From NCBI RefSeq assembly GCF_030936135.1, contig NC_082603.1, forward strand, positions 24,580,880-24,644,879: 64,000 bases of DNA, in the 5' to 3' direction. The notes under the pieces are model-generated. The model searched no databases. It saw nothing but the letters and a program-made list of their open reading frames with translations, and was not told the DNA's origin. Positions 1 to 13,000 of this stretch are shown piece by piece. A program made the translations under genes and the position numbers. This DNA comes from Gavia stellata (taxonomy: Eukaryota; Chordata; Aves; Gaviiformes; Gaviidae). Positions within the stretch are counted from its first letter, which is position 1. The number at the start of each line of letters is the position of its first letter.

Positions 1-3000
1 GCAATCTGAAAGTTGCTTCCTGTAATTTTTTGCTCCGTTTTTCCATAGGGAGCTCTTCCACAACACAGGGAAAGAGCAGGGCGGCACTGGGGCTGAGCTG
101 TTGTGGTACGGTTACTGTGTCAGCGTCCCCCGGTCCCAGCTGAGGGCTGCTCGGCTGCTTTTTGTTTTCTTCCGAGCCTGACCTAGATGCTGCTCTGGCT
201 TCAGCACAGCTAGAGCAGGCTGGCGTGGCCATGCTGTGTGGACCTGCTGGGCAGCCAGCAGCTCTGGGCTGGCTCTGCTTCCCCTGCACTTGCTGCTGAG
301 CGGGGCTCTGCTGCTGCAGTTGGAGGGGTCAGAGGGAAGGGAAGGCTGGGCAAGCTGAGGGCTTCAGGCTGCGAGGATGCGCAGCCTCCCCGTGCCCTGA
401 CAGTGCGATCTGGTGCAATCTGGCTCATGACCTGGTGCGCTTTTGCGCGCCCAGGGGCTGTCCCTGGCATGACTGACAGCCTGGTGATGGGGTGACGCTG
501 CCCTGGGGAGGTGATGCTCCTGCTGCAGTATGAACCCTGCTCTGGTGAAGATGGATTGCAGACCTTCCGTTCCTGCTGGCTGTGTCCGTCTTAGAGGAGC
601 AGTGCACAAGCAGGACTTGTGCCTTGCATTTTTTATCTCCCCCAGGTCAGCGGTGGCAGCACCTAACACTGCGGTGTTGGACAGGAGAAGAGGAATGCGA
701 GAACCCTCTTTACCTGTTTTCAGTGCAGTTGAATCTGCCCCAGCAGTATCCCTCTTTTTAAAATAAGAAGGCAGTGTCATTCCTTCGTGAATTTCCCAAG
801 TGCCTGCTCTTGCCCTCTTTTTTTGTCTGATTCTTTCCAGGTCTTTCCTCCCTTGGCCTGCCTCTTATCCTCTGGGGTGTTTGTAATACTCGCTGTCATC
901 TTTTCCCTAGCACATTAGCGGTCTGGCATCTCTGGGCCTTCCAGATTGTTGTGTGCCTCTCTGGAGATGCCTGATGAATGCACAGAGTCTCTCTGGCAGG
1001 ATGGGTAGGCGGGGTGCCATGGAGCTGACATCCGGAGCCTACCGTGATGGGAGAGGGGTGGCTTTGATCACCGCGCCTCGGGGATGTTGCAGCTGCCGGG
1101 GCTGCCTTCCACCTGGGAGGATGGGGAGGAGAAACCCAAGTGCATCTGCTTTCTTCAGAAAAAGGTTATGGCCTGTCTTCGGTAACCTGATCAAGAGAAT
1201 TATGGATATGTCAGGATGGGGAAATGGCATCCCCTGTCTGGTGCACCGCTGGCAGTGGCTTGGCCACTTCTTCCTTAGAGGCAGGCCACGTGTGTGAGAT
1301 GTGGCAGCCATGCTGGGGATGGTAAGTTAGGGGCCTCAGGAGGGGAGATTCTTGCAAAATTGAGGGAAGCGAGGAGTCACCTTGTTTAGCATTTAAGCAG
1401 ATCTTCACTGCAAAAGCAGATTCCACCCAGAGCCACTCTTGGCTGAACACCTGGCTCCTTCTTTGCCATGGTGGTGATAGGATGAGAGAGCAGCACCTTG
1501 TGTTTGCCAGGGCTTGGCTTTGCCCTACAAGGGCCATCACTGGAGCCTCATCTCAGCTCCGATGTCTTACGGAGCAGGAGTGGGTGAGATTGGCACCTGG
1601 GGGCCAGCAGGGATTCCTCTCAAAACGCTTGCAGACATGTTCACTGAAGTGAAGAGATGGTGGGCAGAGGTGTTCGGGTCACCGTTGCAACTCGTCCTGG
1701 GCTCTGTGCTCCCAGGGTTCCCCTCTGGTCCTGCTCACCCTTTGCTTGGGCAGGCCCCCGGGCACCACTGCTGAGAGCACGCGTCTCCTACAGCCCCCGT
1801 TCCTGCTGGGGACCACGCTGTTCTCCGCAAAGGGCTGCTGGCAGCAAAGCAGCGGGAGGAATGCCAAGGCTGCCAAGCCACGTCTGGGCTGCAGCCCCTT
1901 CCAAACAGCCGAGGACTTGGTGTGGGCAAGCTGGCCTCAAAGAGGGGTGCGAAGTGGCAGCACCTCTTATTAGGAGTGGGGAAGAAAACCCCGTTCTCTG
2001 GGACTGCTGGCAAAGTGTGGGTGCCTTGAGCAGGAGCAGCACGCCTGGCAGCACATGCACGGCTTTATTTTGCATCCATTTGCTATCCTCGGCACTTCGG
2101 CAGGCTGCCGCCTTCCCGGGGCTTCTGGCTGCTCAGCCTGCCCCACCATGGCAGGGGGAGGATGGCTGCTGCGCAGGGCAGGGGGAGGCAGGGATGACGT
2201 CCCCTTCGCTCGGCAGAGCCGTGGTAATGGCTGTGCTGTCGCAGGCCTGGAGTGCTGGCGGTGTGATTGCATTCAGCTAGAAAGGACAGGGAGAGACTGC
2301 AGCAGGAGACATCCCGGGGGGTCCTGCTGGAAGAAGGCTGGTGGCTGCCGAGGGGCCATGGCCACCACTGCCCCCGGCACGCTGCAGCTGTGGGCACGGG
2401 GGCAAGGGGCAGAACAGGAATGTGATTTGCAGCTTGCTGTTTTCCCTGCCGGGTTGCAGAGCTCAGAGCTGTACCTGCTGTTACCTCCATTAGCTCAAGC
2501 AGACTGGCCCCTGGAGGGGATCCGTCTCCCTGTGGAGCCCCCCAGGAATGGCAGGCAGCACAATCCTGCTCTGTGGGGCTGGAGCCGCACGTCTGGGGCT
2601 CCTCTTGTCACCCCACAAGCAGCATGGACACAACACCTCTCTGCTGGGGACCCTATGTGAATGGATTTACGTGGTGCAGTCGGGGAGACAGCCAGCTGGC
2701 TCTGGGCTCCCTGCAGAAGCTCTGAGGGGTGAGGGCTGAGAGATGCTGGGCTCATAGCAGCTCCTTTTCCTTTGTGATACCAGACGGTGAGCTAAGATCA
2801 GGTGCCTTTGCTTGGCAGTAACTCTCCTTGGACTGGTACCCCTCCCACTACCCAAAGTGACCAGTGTGGGACCTCTGACCCATGCCTTTTGGGCAAGCTC
2901 CCCTGCCCCAAAGCAGCTTGCTTCTGGCTCTCTTGAGCAGCTGATACCACTCCAGTATCTACAGCCTGACTGAGATTTTGGCCACAGCTTTTTAGGGCAG

Positions 3001-5179
3001 GGAAGAGCCATCATAACAAGCTTGAATTATTTTCAACCAAGCAGAGCTGATGTTGGAGAAAGCTCCTTCCCTGGCCAAAGGGCGTAGCTGACAGCGGGGC
3101 TGTTTACCAGCTCTCACATTACAGGTCTAATTGCGGAGGAGGCAGGTCTGGTGGCAGCCACCCGTTCAAATCAGAATGCACAAAGCCTCCCTGTTAGATG
3201 TCACTGCCCGATTTCATGCCTTCTGCTTCTCCCTCCTGGCACTAATGAGTTCCCCTCATCATCTCCAGTGCTTCCTGATGGGCCTGAGGGTGCTGGCCAG
3301 CGCGATGATGTCAAAGTCCAACAGCTACTGGTGCCTGCCTCTGGGATGAGGACCGTGCCTTTCCTTGCTGGGGAGGAGCGCAGCAGGCGTTTAGGTACCC
3401 TTCTGCAGGCACAGTGCCTTGCAGCCTCCTGTCCCACGCTCTCAGCAGAGGATGGTACTCAGCCGGTGTGCGTGGTAGGCTAGGGAAAGAGCCTAGTCTT
3501 CTCCCAGGGGTTTCATCTGCTGCTTTGAGCTGGGCTAGGATGGTTCCAGTATTGATGCCCATCCTTGGAGGTCCTCTGGGAAGCTCTTCCATGTCTTGTA
3601 AGAGCACCAGATGGGGTGCACTGTCGGCAGCCCCAGGGCATGTGCTGCCTTGTGCGTCTACCTGGCATCCTGCACACAGGCAGGAACAGCCATGCTCCAG
3701 CCAGGAGCCACCATGGCTGATCCCCTCCTGGGTAGGGTGCTTGGGGAAAGGGGATGAGAAAGCCAGCAGCTGCATTTTTCTGGAATATTCTTCTGACTTT
3801 CAACAGCTTGCAGCATGTCTCTTCAGCATCAGCTTTGTTTCCATCGTCTGAATAACTTAGTGTAATTGGTAGACTTTGTCATCTTGCTGCTCACCCTCTC
3901 TCCCCGAGGTGCTGAGCGGCGGAGGCTCCAGCATGCATCCCAGGGACCTCCACTGGAAACCTCCCCAGAGGCTCCCTGCGGGAGGAGCGAGGCTCTGGTG
4001 TGGTGTTGCTGGATGATGGATGCCTGTCTGGAGACCTCACTGGTGACAGCGGGCACCGCTGCAGGGTGGATGGAGCATGAGGGGTGCAGGAAAGGTGCTG
4101 GGGTGGCCGTGGTGGGAAAGCCATCTGCGTGGCTGGAAAGCTGACCCTGCCTGGGGAGGGGTTTCGCGACCTGATTGCTCACCGTTCCTCTAATGCAGTG
4201 GTAGTGACATCTCCCCAGCATGAGTGTCAAGGGGAGCATCTATGATAATGCTCCCACTTTGCCATCGTTACGATGCAGCAGCCTTTTTTTGGCTTAGACA
4301 GCACCAGAGTCTTTGCTGCTGGGGCTGCACGCAGGATGCTCGTGCAGGGGCTGAGTGCAGGATGCTCACACCCCAGCCTTGTGCTGGGCTCTGTCTGGCA
4401 GCTCGCTCCTGTCCCTTCAGTCAGATGATCCCATGAAAGCACCAGGATCTGCTTGCTTGGAGGCAGTGGCAGAATCAGGCCTTAGCCAGCAGCGCCGGCA
4501 GCCTCAGCCAGGCGGGAGGATGAGCCCACAGCTGCTTCCCAGTGGGCAGGCTGTGCACACCAGCCCCCACTCTGCTGCCCTGCAACGTTCCCCATCACCC
4601 GTGGCGCTGTGTAAGGCTCACCCCGTGTGTACATCGCTCCGGGGGCTCGCTTCGGTGTGCCTGGAGTGTGCGCAGTGCCGCGCTTCCCCTGCACAGCTCC
4701 CCACCATGAGCCCATGAAGCAGCAGCCCTGAAGCCAGCGGAGGTGAGTGGCTGGGGAGCTTGTGGGTTGGAAACCCAGCGCTGGAGGCCAGGTCCATCCT
4801 CCACGTGTGATGTGGTCCATGCTTTACAAACCTCGTACTGGATTAGAGGTTAGGGCTCCTGGGGCATGTATACAGCTTGTGCCTCGTAATATATGATGCA
4901 TAGGGATTTTTTTTCCCCCCACAATTTTCTAAGTGTTAGCACGAAGACCATATTCAAAACAGAAGAAACAAATTAATTAGGGAATGCGTGGGAGCGTAAA
5001 TGGAGAGGCTGGGAGGAGGTGGGAAGGGGTCCCGGGCTAGGGAGCAGGCGGAGGGGGCTGCTGCCAGCCTTTGCACCTTGTCAGGGTCCCCAGCGAGTGG
5101 GGAAGGAGAAGAGTGGGCTGTCACCAAAGCTGGGAATCTCAAGTGAGATTTCTTTTGGAAAGAAAATAAGCAGCAAGCT

Positions 5180-5520
5180 CTGATAAGAGCAAATAAAAGA
5201 CTGAGCCGGTAACGGAGGAGATAGTTGGGTGCTCCAGCTCCAGCCCTGCTGCAGGATGACTCAGTCTTCAGCGAAAGAGCAGGAGCGGTTGAGCTTTTAG
5301 CACATCTGCAGCTACTGCTTGATAGTGAAGTAAATTGTTGCTTTGATGGGAGGGGATGACAGTGCTTACCTCTGCCCCAGCAGCTGAGTGATGCTTCAGG
5401 CAAGAGTCTGAGATAACTGAGAACAGAGCAAGGTTTCAGGTAGCTGCTGCGAACTCGTGGGCTCCCCTTGGCCACTCTGTCAGGACAAATTTCTCTCTCC
5501 CCGTGTCTTGCTTATCTAGG
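5180..5520. promoter_or_regulatory. Candidate GATA/AP-1 motif cluster in IPO13 intron 1
   Basis: Within about 340 bp there are a TGATAAG motif (5181-5187), a TGACTCA AP-1/NF-E2 type site (5258-5264), an AGATAA (5411-5416) and a TTATCT, the reverse of AGATAA (5512-5517). Close GATA and AP-1/MARE sites are typical of haematopoietic enhancers. Activity is inferred from motifs alone, and such short motifs also occur by chance. Confidence 0.25.
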
Positions 5521-6187
5521 GTTAACCTTTTCTGTGTCAGGATACAGCTTTTAGTGGGACAGACGCCTGTCCCTCTGCAGCCTGTGTTGGTTGGCTCCGT
5601 CTCCTACGACATACTTCATAACCTCTTTCTTTCTCACAAAGAGGTTATCCTCATTTCCCCCCGCCACAAAGTCTTGAACAGAGGCGTTTCAGGTGATGGC
5701 CCAGGCAATGCCATCTGTGTAAGGTTCCTGCCATTTTGTCCTGCTCTTTGGTCTTGTGCTGGGAAGCAGCGGGAGGCACAGGCACTTGCTTGGGAAGCTT
5801 GTTCCTGTGCCCCAGGCTGCCAGCTCTGCATGCTTAAAAATAGGGTTTAAATCCTCTCCTGGGCACAAGAGCCACACAAGAATTTCGTAGAGCTTTTTAG
5901 GACGGAGGAGGAGGATATTTGAGACCTGGAGCCAGGATGGGGACACAAAAAATCCTCTGCACCTGCTGGAATCATCCTCTGGTTTGATGGTGGGGTGCAA
6001 CGAGTGCCTGATAGCCTGACAAATGCCTTTGGTTTTCCTTGCTCCTGGTGTACGCAGTCAGCAATTTGAAATGAAATGCACTGTGCCAGGCAGAAGACCT
6101 CGCTGCTTGAAGACGGAGTTCAGGCAAAGGGTAGTTCTGTTCCCCTCCAGGTGTGAGGTCATCACTGGTTACCACTTGCACCCACTC

Positions 6188-6255
6188 AGGATAATTAACT
6201 AATTAAAGTTGCCCTTAAGATCTATATAATATTCCTCTGCAAATAAAACCTTGCA
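6188..6255. promoter_or_regulatory. AT-rich patch with homeodomain-like TAATTA cores
   Basis: A roughly 65-bp AT-rich island stands out from GC-rich surroundings. It holds ATTAAC and TAATTAAAG cores near 6193-6209, a TATATAATATT run near 6223-6233 and AATAAAACC near 6242. This could be a conserved non-coding element or chance composition. Nothing else identifies it. Confidence 0.2.
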
Positions 6256-7065
6256 GCCTGCGTGAGGCTGTTTGTATGGATCTGAGCTCTGCAAAGCAGT
6301 AACTAGATCTCCCAAAGCTGTTGGAGCAGGTAAGTGATGTTCTCCTTCTCCCTACGGGGAGACGGAGTGAGCAGCCCTGGACTGTCCCGGGAGGTGGTGG
6401 CAGGGGCAGGGTTAGATGCCAGCTCTCCTGGCCCAGCTGTAACTGGGCTTTTGGAAATACTTCAAAGGCACTCCATGGATGGATTCATCCCTGAGCTTAG
6501 TGACTGTGGGTTTCCAGGGCTCTGTACAACCTGACAGACAAAGAGATCTGCAGGGGCTCTTGCGTTCCTTGGGTTCCCGGATGCAAGCTTTGGGCCCCGT
6601 GTGCTTTCTGGGAGCCGGTGCATCCACAGCACCTTTCTGAGAGCGGGTGGAGGTGGAAGGCAGGAGTGCCCGTGTGCCGTGTCCCTTACAGCCCTCACTC
6701 TGCAGAGGGGTCCTGTGCCCACCTCAGTGACAGCACATCAGCAGGGAAGCAGGCGGGTTCGGTATGAGTGAAGGTGAGGATGGGAGATGACTAAGGAAAA
6801 GAAATTCCCAGAGTGCTGTGTGAGAGGAGGAGGGGAGGAACGCTTTGCAGGGCTTTGCCCGCTGCCAGATCGCTCTCGCTTCACCGAGAGCCCAAGGAGG
6901 GAAACCAGCTAAGGGAGGCTGATGCGGGGAACGGGTCTGGCTTTGCAGGGCAGTGGCTGATGGGCAGCCCAGGCGCTGGGCTCCGTGCCGGTGAGCCTTC
7001 CCCCGGTGGGACCGGCTGCAGCTGTGCTCCTCGGCTGCTCTAGGATGCTTCCCTCTCTCTTCCAG

Positions 7066-10000
7066 GCTCTCCATCAGCTGTATTACGACCCAAACATTGA
7101 GAACAAGAACTTGGCTCAAAAATGGCTGATGCAGGCGCAGGTCTCCCCCCAGGCGTGGCACTTCAGCTGGCTGCTTCTCAACATGGACAAGGTGCCCGAG
7201 ATCCAGTACTTCGGTGCCAGCGCTCTCCATATTAAAATCTCCCGTTACTGGAACGACATCCCGGCCGACCAGTACGAGAGCCTCAAGTCGCAGCTTTTCA
7301 CCCACATCACCCGCTTCGCCAGCGGCTCCAAGATCGTGCTGACCCGGCTGTGCGTGGCGCTGGCCTCCCTGGCCCTCAGCATGATGCCGGAGGCTTGGCC
7401 CTGCGCTGTGGCAGACATGGTGCGCATGTTCCAGGCGGAGGACTCCAACGTGGACGGGCGAGCGCGATGCCTGGCGCTGCTGGAGCTGCTGACGGTGCTG
7501 CCTGAGGAGTTTCAGACCAGCCGCTTGCCGCAGTACCGCAAGGGCCAGGTACGCAGCGTCCTGGCGCAGGAGTGTGGCTCCGTCTTCCCTTTGCTGGAGC
7601 AGCTGCTGCAGCAGCAGGACTCCCCGGGTTTCATCAAGCAGAAGGTGTTGAAGTGCTTCTCCAGCTGGGTGCAGCTGGAGATCCCGCTGATGGACTGTGA
7701 AAACCTGATCCAGGCAGCTTTCACCTCTCTGCAGGACCCGGAGCTCTTCGACACAGCGGTGGAGGCTGTTGTCAATGCCATTTCCCAGCCAGATGCCCAG
7801 AGGTAAGGGCAGCCTCTCCCATGCACTGCTTGCTGCCAGTTGGTGCTCCTGGGCCTTGATGGGGGAATGGCATGGGGAGGAAAAACCTCAGGCTTTTTTC
7901 TAGCTACCATTGGTCCTGGAGATGATGATGATGGGGTTTGGAACTAGGAGACATTAAAAGCAGCCCAAGGCTCCTGGTTTCACATGGTTGGTCCTGGAAG
8001 GCTTTGCACCATGGTTGACTTGTGGGACCATGTAGTCTTGAGCAGCCGCAGCTCATCTCCACCCTTCTGCTCTCAAGCAGAGGAAGATGCTCCCTTCTGG
8101 CTCCTTGTGTCAGACCCTGCAGTGCCAGACCAGGGAGCAGCTGCCTGGCTCCAGCCAGGAGGGGTGGAGAGACCCTCCTCTGCCTCATACTGCTGGTCCA
8201 GCCAAGGAGCTGATTTGATGCAGAGATAATAAAACCAGACCTATCAGTCTTCTCCCTCCTCCTGGCTCCAACAGCTCATGCCGCCTGAGGACTCATCCTT
8301 TGTTTGTGGCTGCGGCTGCCCCTGGAGCAGCTGAGCTGGGAGCTGGGGCCGGGGCAGGTCCTGCCAGGGCTGCGCTGTGGGGCTCCGAGCTCGTCTGCTT
8401 GGCCGCGTTGTCTGAGCTGCTGTCAGCTCTCAGGACCGATGCCCACAGAAGGGAAAGTACATCTCCTCCAGTTCCTGTGGCCACATCCCCTCCTGGCTGC
8501 TTAGCAACCTTCCCCCGAAGAGGAGAGTTTCCTTCAAGGCTGGGCTGAGCTGCTGCCGCTGTGCATCCCTGTGCATTGCTGCGCATCACGCAGGCTCCAA
8601 CCCTCTGCAGAGTGCGGATGCTGCTGCCGCTGCAGTTGTGAGCCCTGGTCCTCCCCTTCACTTCAGGGCAGGGACAGCCAGGCTGTCCTCTTTGATGACA
8701 AGGGGGTCACAGCTGGAGACTGCAAGTCCTGGTGCGTAAAGGGACGTGTCAGGATTTTGATACGTTGCCAAGTGTGAGGAGGGGTTGCCTCATTTGGTAG
8801 CATTCAGAAGATGACCACAAGCAGCTTTTTCTTGTACCCGGCAAAGGCTGTGGGCCAGCCCAAACCCTTGTAGCAGGATTGGTACAGAAAATGAGAAGGT
8901 GAGAGAAGGTGACTTGCAGTTCTGAAATGCTGGACTTGCTGCCTTCCTTCTTTCTGTTTCCCTTGAGTCTCAGAATTCCCTTGGCTGTGATTCCCCACCT
9001 GTGTACAGGAGCCTGGCCCTGAAGCACTGTTCTTCAGTTGCATTAAAAGCCGAAGCTTTCTGTTGAGCTTTCAAAGTGAGTTTTAGTGAGAAGCATGGCT
9101 GACAGCGGAGTTTCCTTTCTGCTCCCGTGCTGAACCTGCCATGCAGTTTCTGGCCCTGTTCTGGTCCTGCCACGCTGGCTACTCCTTTACAGCATCACCG
9201 GCACTTCCTCCCCATCGTTCTCTTTGGAAGCATCATCAGCTGTGGCAGAGCACCCTCCCTGTCCATAGGCATACGGGCAGTGGCCAGGACAGGGTGGGCA
9301 GCCGGCCTGAAAGGCTGCCCAGTGTGTGTGAGCTTGGCACAGCCCCTGCTCCCGGGGCACGGGGACAGCAGTGGCATTGTCACGGGGACGCCCTGCCAGG
9401 CGGTGTGTGGTGTCAGCTGCTCCAGGGAGGAGCAGGACTGCTCAGTGCTGAGATCCGGGATAGCTTCAGGAGCCGGGCAGCTCACAGAGCTGCCAATTCC
9501 CAGCCCCGGTGGGCTCTCTCTTCCCCTTTGTTCCTTGTGTCCTCCATCCCGCATCCCTCCTCCTGCTTCCCCTAGTGCCAGCTGTCCCGCCCCTCTGGCT
9601 TTGTTGCTCAGCCGCAGTGGATCCAGCTCTTCCCCGAGCCCCCAGGGAGTCTCCTGACCTTTCTGTCTCTCTTCTCGACAGTCTGGGAAATCCCTGCTGC
9701 TTTTCAGCCACTCTTTTCCTCCACTGTCTCTCGTCTTTGTTTTCGCAGGGGCTTGGCTCCCTGCTGCCCTTGGCTGCAGGCTCGGAGCATCCTCGGCACT
9801 GGGCTGCTGACATGGTCCTCTCCGGAGCTTTGTAGGGCATCAATCCCTGAGAGGGTTGGTCTCGGGGCTCCCCGCTTTCCTACGGGTTCCTCTGGGTGTT
9901 ATAGACCCTGTGTCTTTCCTCCTTGCCCCCTCCCAGCTGGCTTCATTGACATTGCTGCGGAGGCGATCATGCAGGTGTGCTTCTACCATCAGGAGAAGGC

Positions 10001-13000
10001 TCAGTGGCCCATGAGCTTGGCTTCTGCTGCTGGGGGGTGAGGTAGCCTGTGGGTCATCTTCCCAGGGGAGCACCACCTTGCTGCAGCTCCTCACCCTGGG
10101 AGCAGCCTGTTGCCACCCATGTCCAGGTGGAGAAAGGCGGGTGGGACCTCATGGGCAAGGATCACCCTCAGGGTAAGTCGCTTGTGCCAGCAGCTTCCAT
10201 TTCCCTGCCTGCGAGCAGCAGCAGATGGCTTTCCTGCCTCCGAGGTGTTACTAGAGGCGATGCAGCAGAGATTTGTGGGTGCGAAGCGTTTGATTTCCTT
10301 ACCTGCCAAGCAGGTGGGAGCCCTTTGCACCCAGAGGAGGGGTTGTCCCAGGTGTTGCTGGAGTTTGGACGCAGCTCCTCTGTTAGGATACGGCGTTCCT
10401 GAGAAGAAACCTTGAAGGCTTGGCTCAGTGCATACCTCCGCTCTTGGGGGCGATGGGAAGCTTCTGAGTTGCAGGAGGGCAGGAATGGATCTATTGTTGC
10501 ATTTTGTCAGCAGAGGAGGCTTGGGCTGGATTTTCTGTCTCGTTTGAGGATTATCCCCTGGCTAAGCAGGTCAGAGAGCTCGGCGGCACGTGCTGCAGGG
10601 AGAGAGCTGGCATGCAGCACTTGGCCATGCTCCTACAGCCTGGTGGGCAGTGTCGGGGTGGGGAGAGGGACCTCCACAGGGTGTGTGCCCGTGGTGGGAG
10701 TTATGGAGTGTGGGCGTCGGACACTGAGCCACCTCTCTGAAAGCAGCAGGGTGTTGCTGCAGTGATGGAGCTGGCAGGATTGCAGGTGTCCAAGTGGGAT
10801 CGCATGCTGTCCAGCCCATCCTTTCCTGGTCTTGGCACCTGGTGCTGAATCCCTGAAGAGGAATTTCACTAGAAGAGTTTTCCAAGAGCTTCATTAGAAA
10901 CAGGTTTTTAATACCTTGGGTTTTCTCATCAGGACATGGCTCAGATTGTCCCATGTAAGCTGCCCATATCTCCCCCCTGCAGGTTGTCCCCCGCTCCGTG
11001 GTGTGGTTTGGGGAGGGTTGTGGGAAGAGCAGAAGGAGGTGCTGGTCCCATGGAGGGAGCTGTGGATGCTGCAGTTCACTGGGCTTTGAGAAGGGACTGA
11101 ACAAACTCAGGGAATTAAAATTTGCTCAACTGCTAAATACCAAGATAGCAAATCTTGCTGGGGAAGGCTAACACAAATCGCTGGAGGGAAATACATGGGG
11201 AAGGGTCACCGCATGGCTGCCACGTTCATAGACTCTTCCACGGGCATTCCCAGTCATCAGCTGCTGGAGACATGCTGCTCAGCTGGGCTGCCACAGGCTC
11301 ACCTGGTCTGGGATGGTCTTGCCCTCTCCTGCCTGGTGCTGGGGTGCTGAGGGTGGGAAGCGGTGGCTGGCAGCAGGGCTGGCAAGTGTGGTGTCTGCCT
11401 CCTGGGGCAAGCTCTGCACCTGATCAGGGCCGTGGCACCAGCTGGTTGCTCAGGGCTGGGAAGCTGTGCTGATCAGGTGGGGTGGCCTGGGGCTCCATGC
11501 GAAGCTGGAGGCACAGAGGAGAGGATCTCAGCTCCGGCTGGCTTGGCCATGGCTCTTGAGCAACTGGTTAAAATGACTCACCTAGACTAGGAGTCTCCCT
11601 CCTCGCTGGGGACTCTTGCATCAAGTTGTCCTTACATCTGCATAGGCAGTGAGCAGAGCAAGGTGGTGCTCAGGAGACATGGTTCACCCAACCTTTTCTA
11701 GAAGTCTTCACTAACATGGGATGAGTTGCAGCATGGAAGCAAATCCAGGTGGTTCTCTCTGTTGGCTGTGCAGGGAGTCCAGAGGACTAGCTCAGGTCTA
11801 GGCATCTGCACTGTGAGTATTTCAAGGTAACCAGCAGAAGCAGGATCCTTGTCATAAACTCCTAAAGTCCTAAAAACATCTCTAGGGTAGTGTGAGCCCG
11901 GTGCTGCAGAGGAAGGATGGCTTTGCCCTACACTGGAGCAGGAGAAGGTCCCCTGTGCCTTTTTGTCGGCTCCCTTGGGCTGACCCTGACTGCAGCATTG
12001 ATGCCCTGGGAGAGAAGCTGGTGAATTACCAAATTCCCCATTATCACAGTGCTCCCACAGTGCCACAGGCATCATGCACAGGGCATCAGAGGCTTGAAAA
12101 TGGCTTACACACAAATACCTGTCTCCTTCACAGTGTGATTTCCTCGGGGAGAGAGGGGCTGGGGGGGTTGACCCCCAGCAGCACACGGAGGGGATGCCAG
12201 GGTGGAGACTCCCTGTTCCATCTTCTCCCACTGACCCAGACCTAGAAGCTGCCATCACCAGCGCAGCTCTCGCCCTGCGCTGGTGGCACCGATGGCTTTG
12301 TTTGCTCCTATATCAGCCATAGCAAGAGCTGCCGGTGCGCTGGGCAGCCCTGCTGCTCTGGGGTGGACATGTGGCTGTCCTGGTGTCAGCACTCACATCT
12401 CTTCCCCGTAGTGGGCACAGGAGAGCTGGCACCACGTGTGACTCCCTCTCCGAGTACCCTTGGCCCCACACTTGTGTGGAGTGGGGCAGGCAGGGAGTGC
12501 ATGGAATAGCTGCAGCTCTGGATAACGTGCCTCGGCGGGCAGGGAAATGGTAGGCTGCTCATCAGCCTCCAGCATGGCCTCTCTCCAGGGGCCCTGGGCT
12601 GCATTTCACCTTGGCTGCCTCCTTCTCGTTGCCTTGGTTACCATCACTTACAGGCAGCAGTGCAAAGGGGAGGCTGATGTGTGTGATGTGATGTGGGAGA
12701 GCTGTGCCGCGCAGGGCTGTGGCAGCCCAGGAGGGTGAGGGGCCAGGGGGATGTGCCGTGGGGCCGGCATCCTCCCTGGGTAGGAGTCCCGGAGGGTGGC
12801 TGCCCACTTCGTTCCAGTCAGAGAGCACGATCCAGATGTGCCCATGCTGGAGGGTCGTGTGGCTTCCCACCAGCAGCTCTGGCTGCCCTTATGCAGAGCA
12901 CAGGGGCTGCAAGCATGGCGAAAAGGGCCTGCAGGTCTGCCCTCACTGCCCGTCTCCCACTTCCAATCGCCTCCGACGCTGCCACACGCAGGCACAGCTT

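Larger units (their letters stand above)
1..7065 (+). other. IPO13: IPO13 intron 1 (3' part)
   Basis: No reading frame here resembles a known protein, and the N-terminal IPO13 peptide expected before exon 2 (human-like ending FTVENVEK) is not found in any frame. The stretch is therefore read as the 3' part of a long first intron, with exon 1 and the promoter off the left edge. It ends in a normal acceptor (ctctcttccag) at 7065. Apart from two candidate regulatory patches (5180-5520 and 6188-6255) I see only unique, moderately GC-rich sequence. The human neighbour ARTN was looked for and not seen. Confidence 0.75.

Noticed and set aside
1-7065. IPO13 exon 1 or an ARTN gene at the left end
   Set aside because: The expected N-terminal peptide before ALHQLYYD and a cysteine-knot domain were both looked for in all frames and not found.
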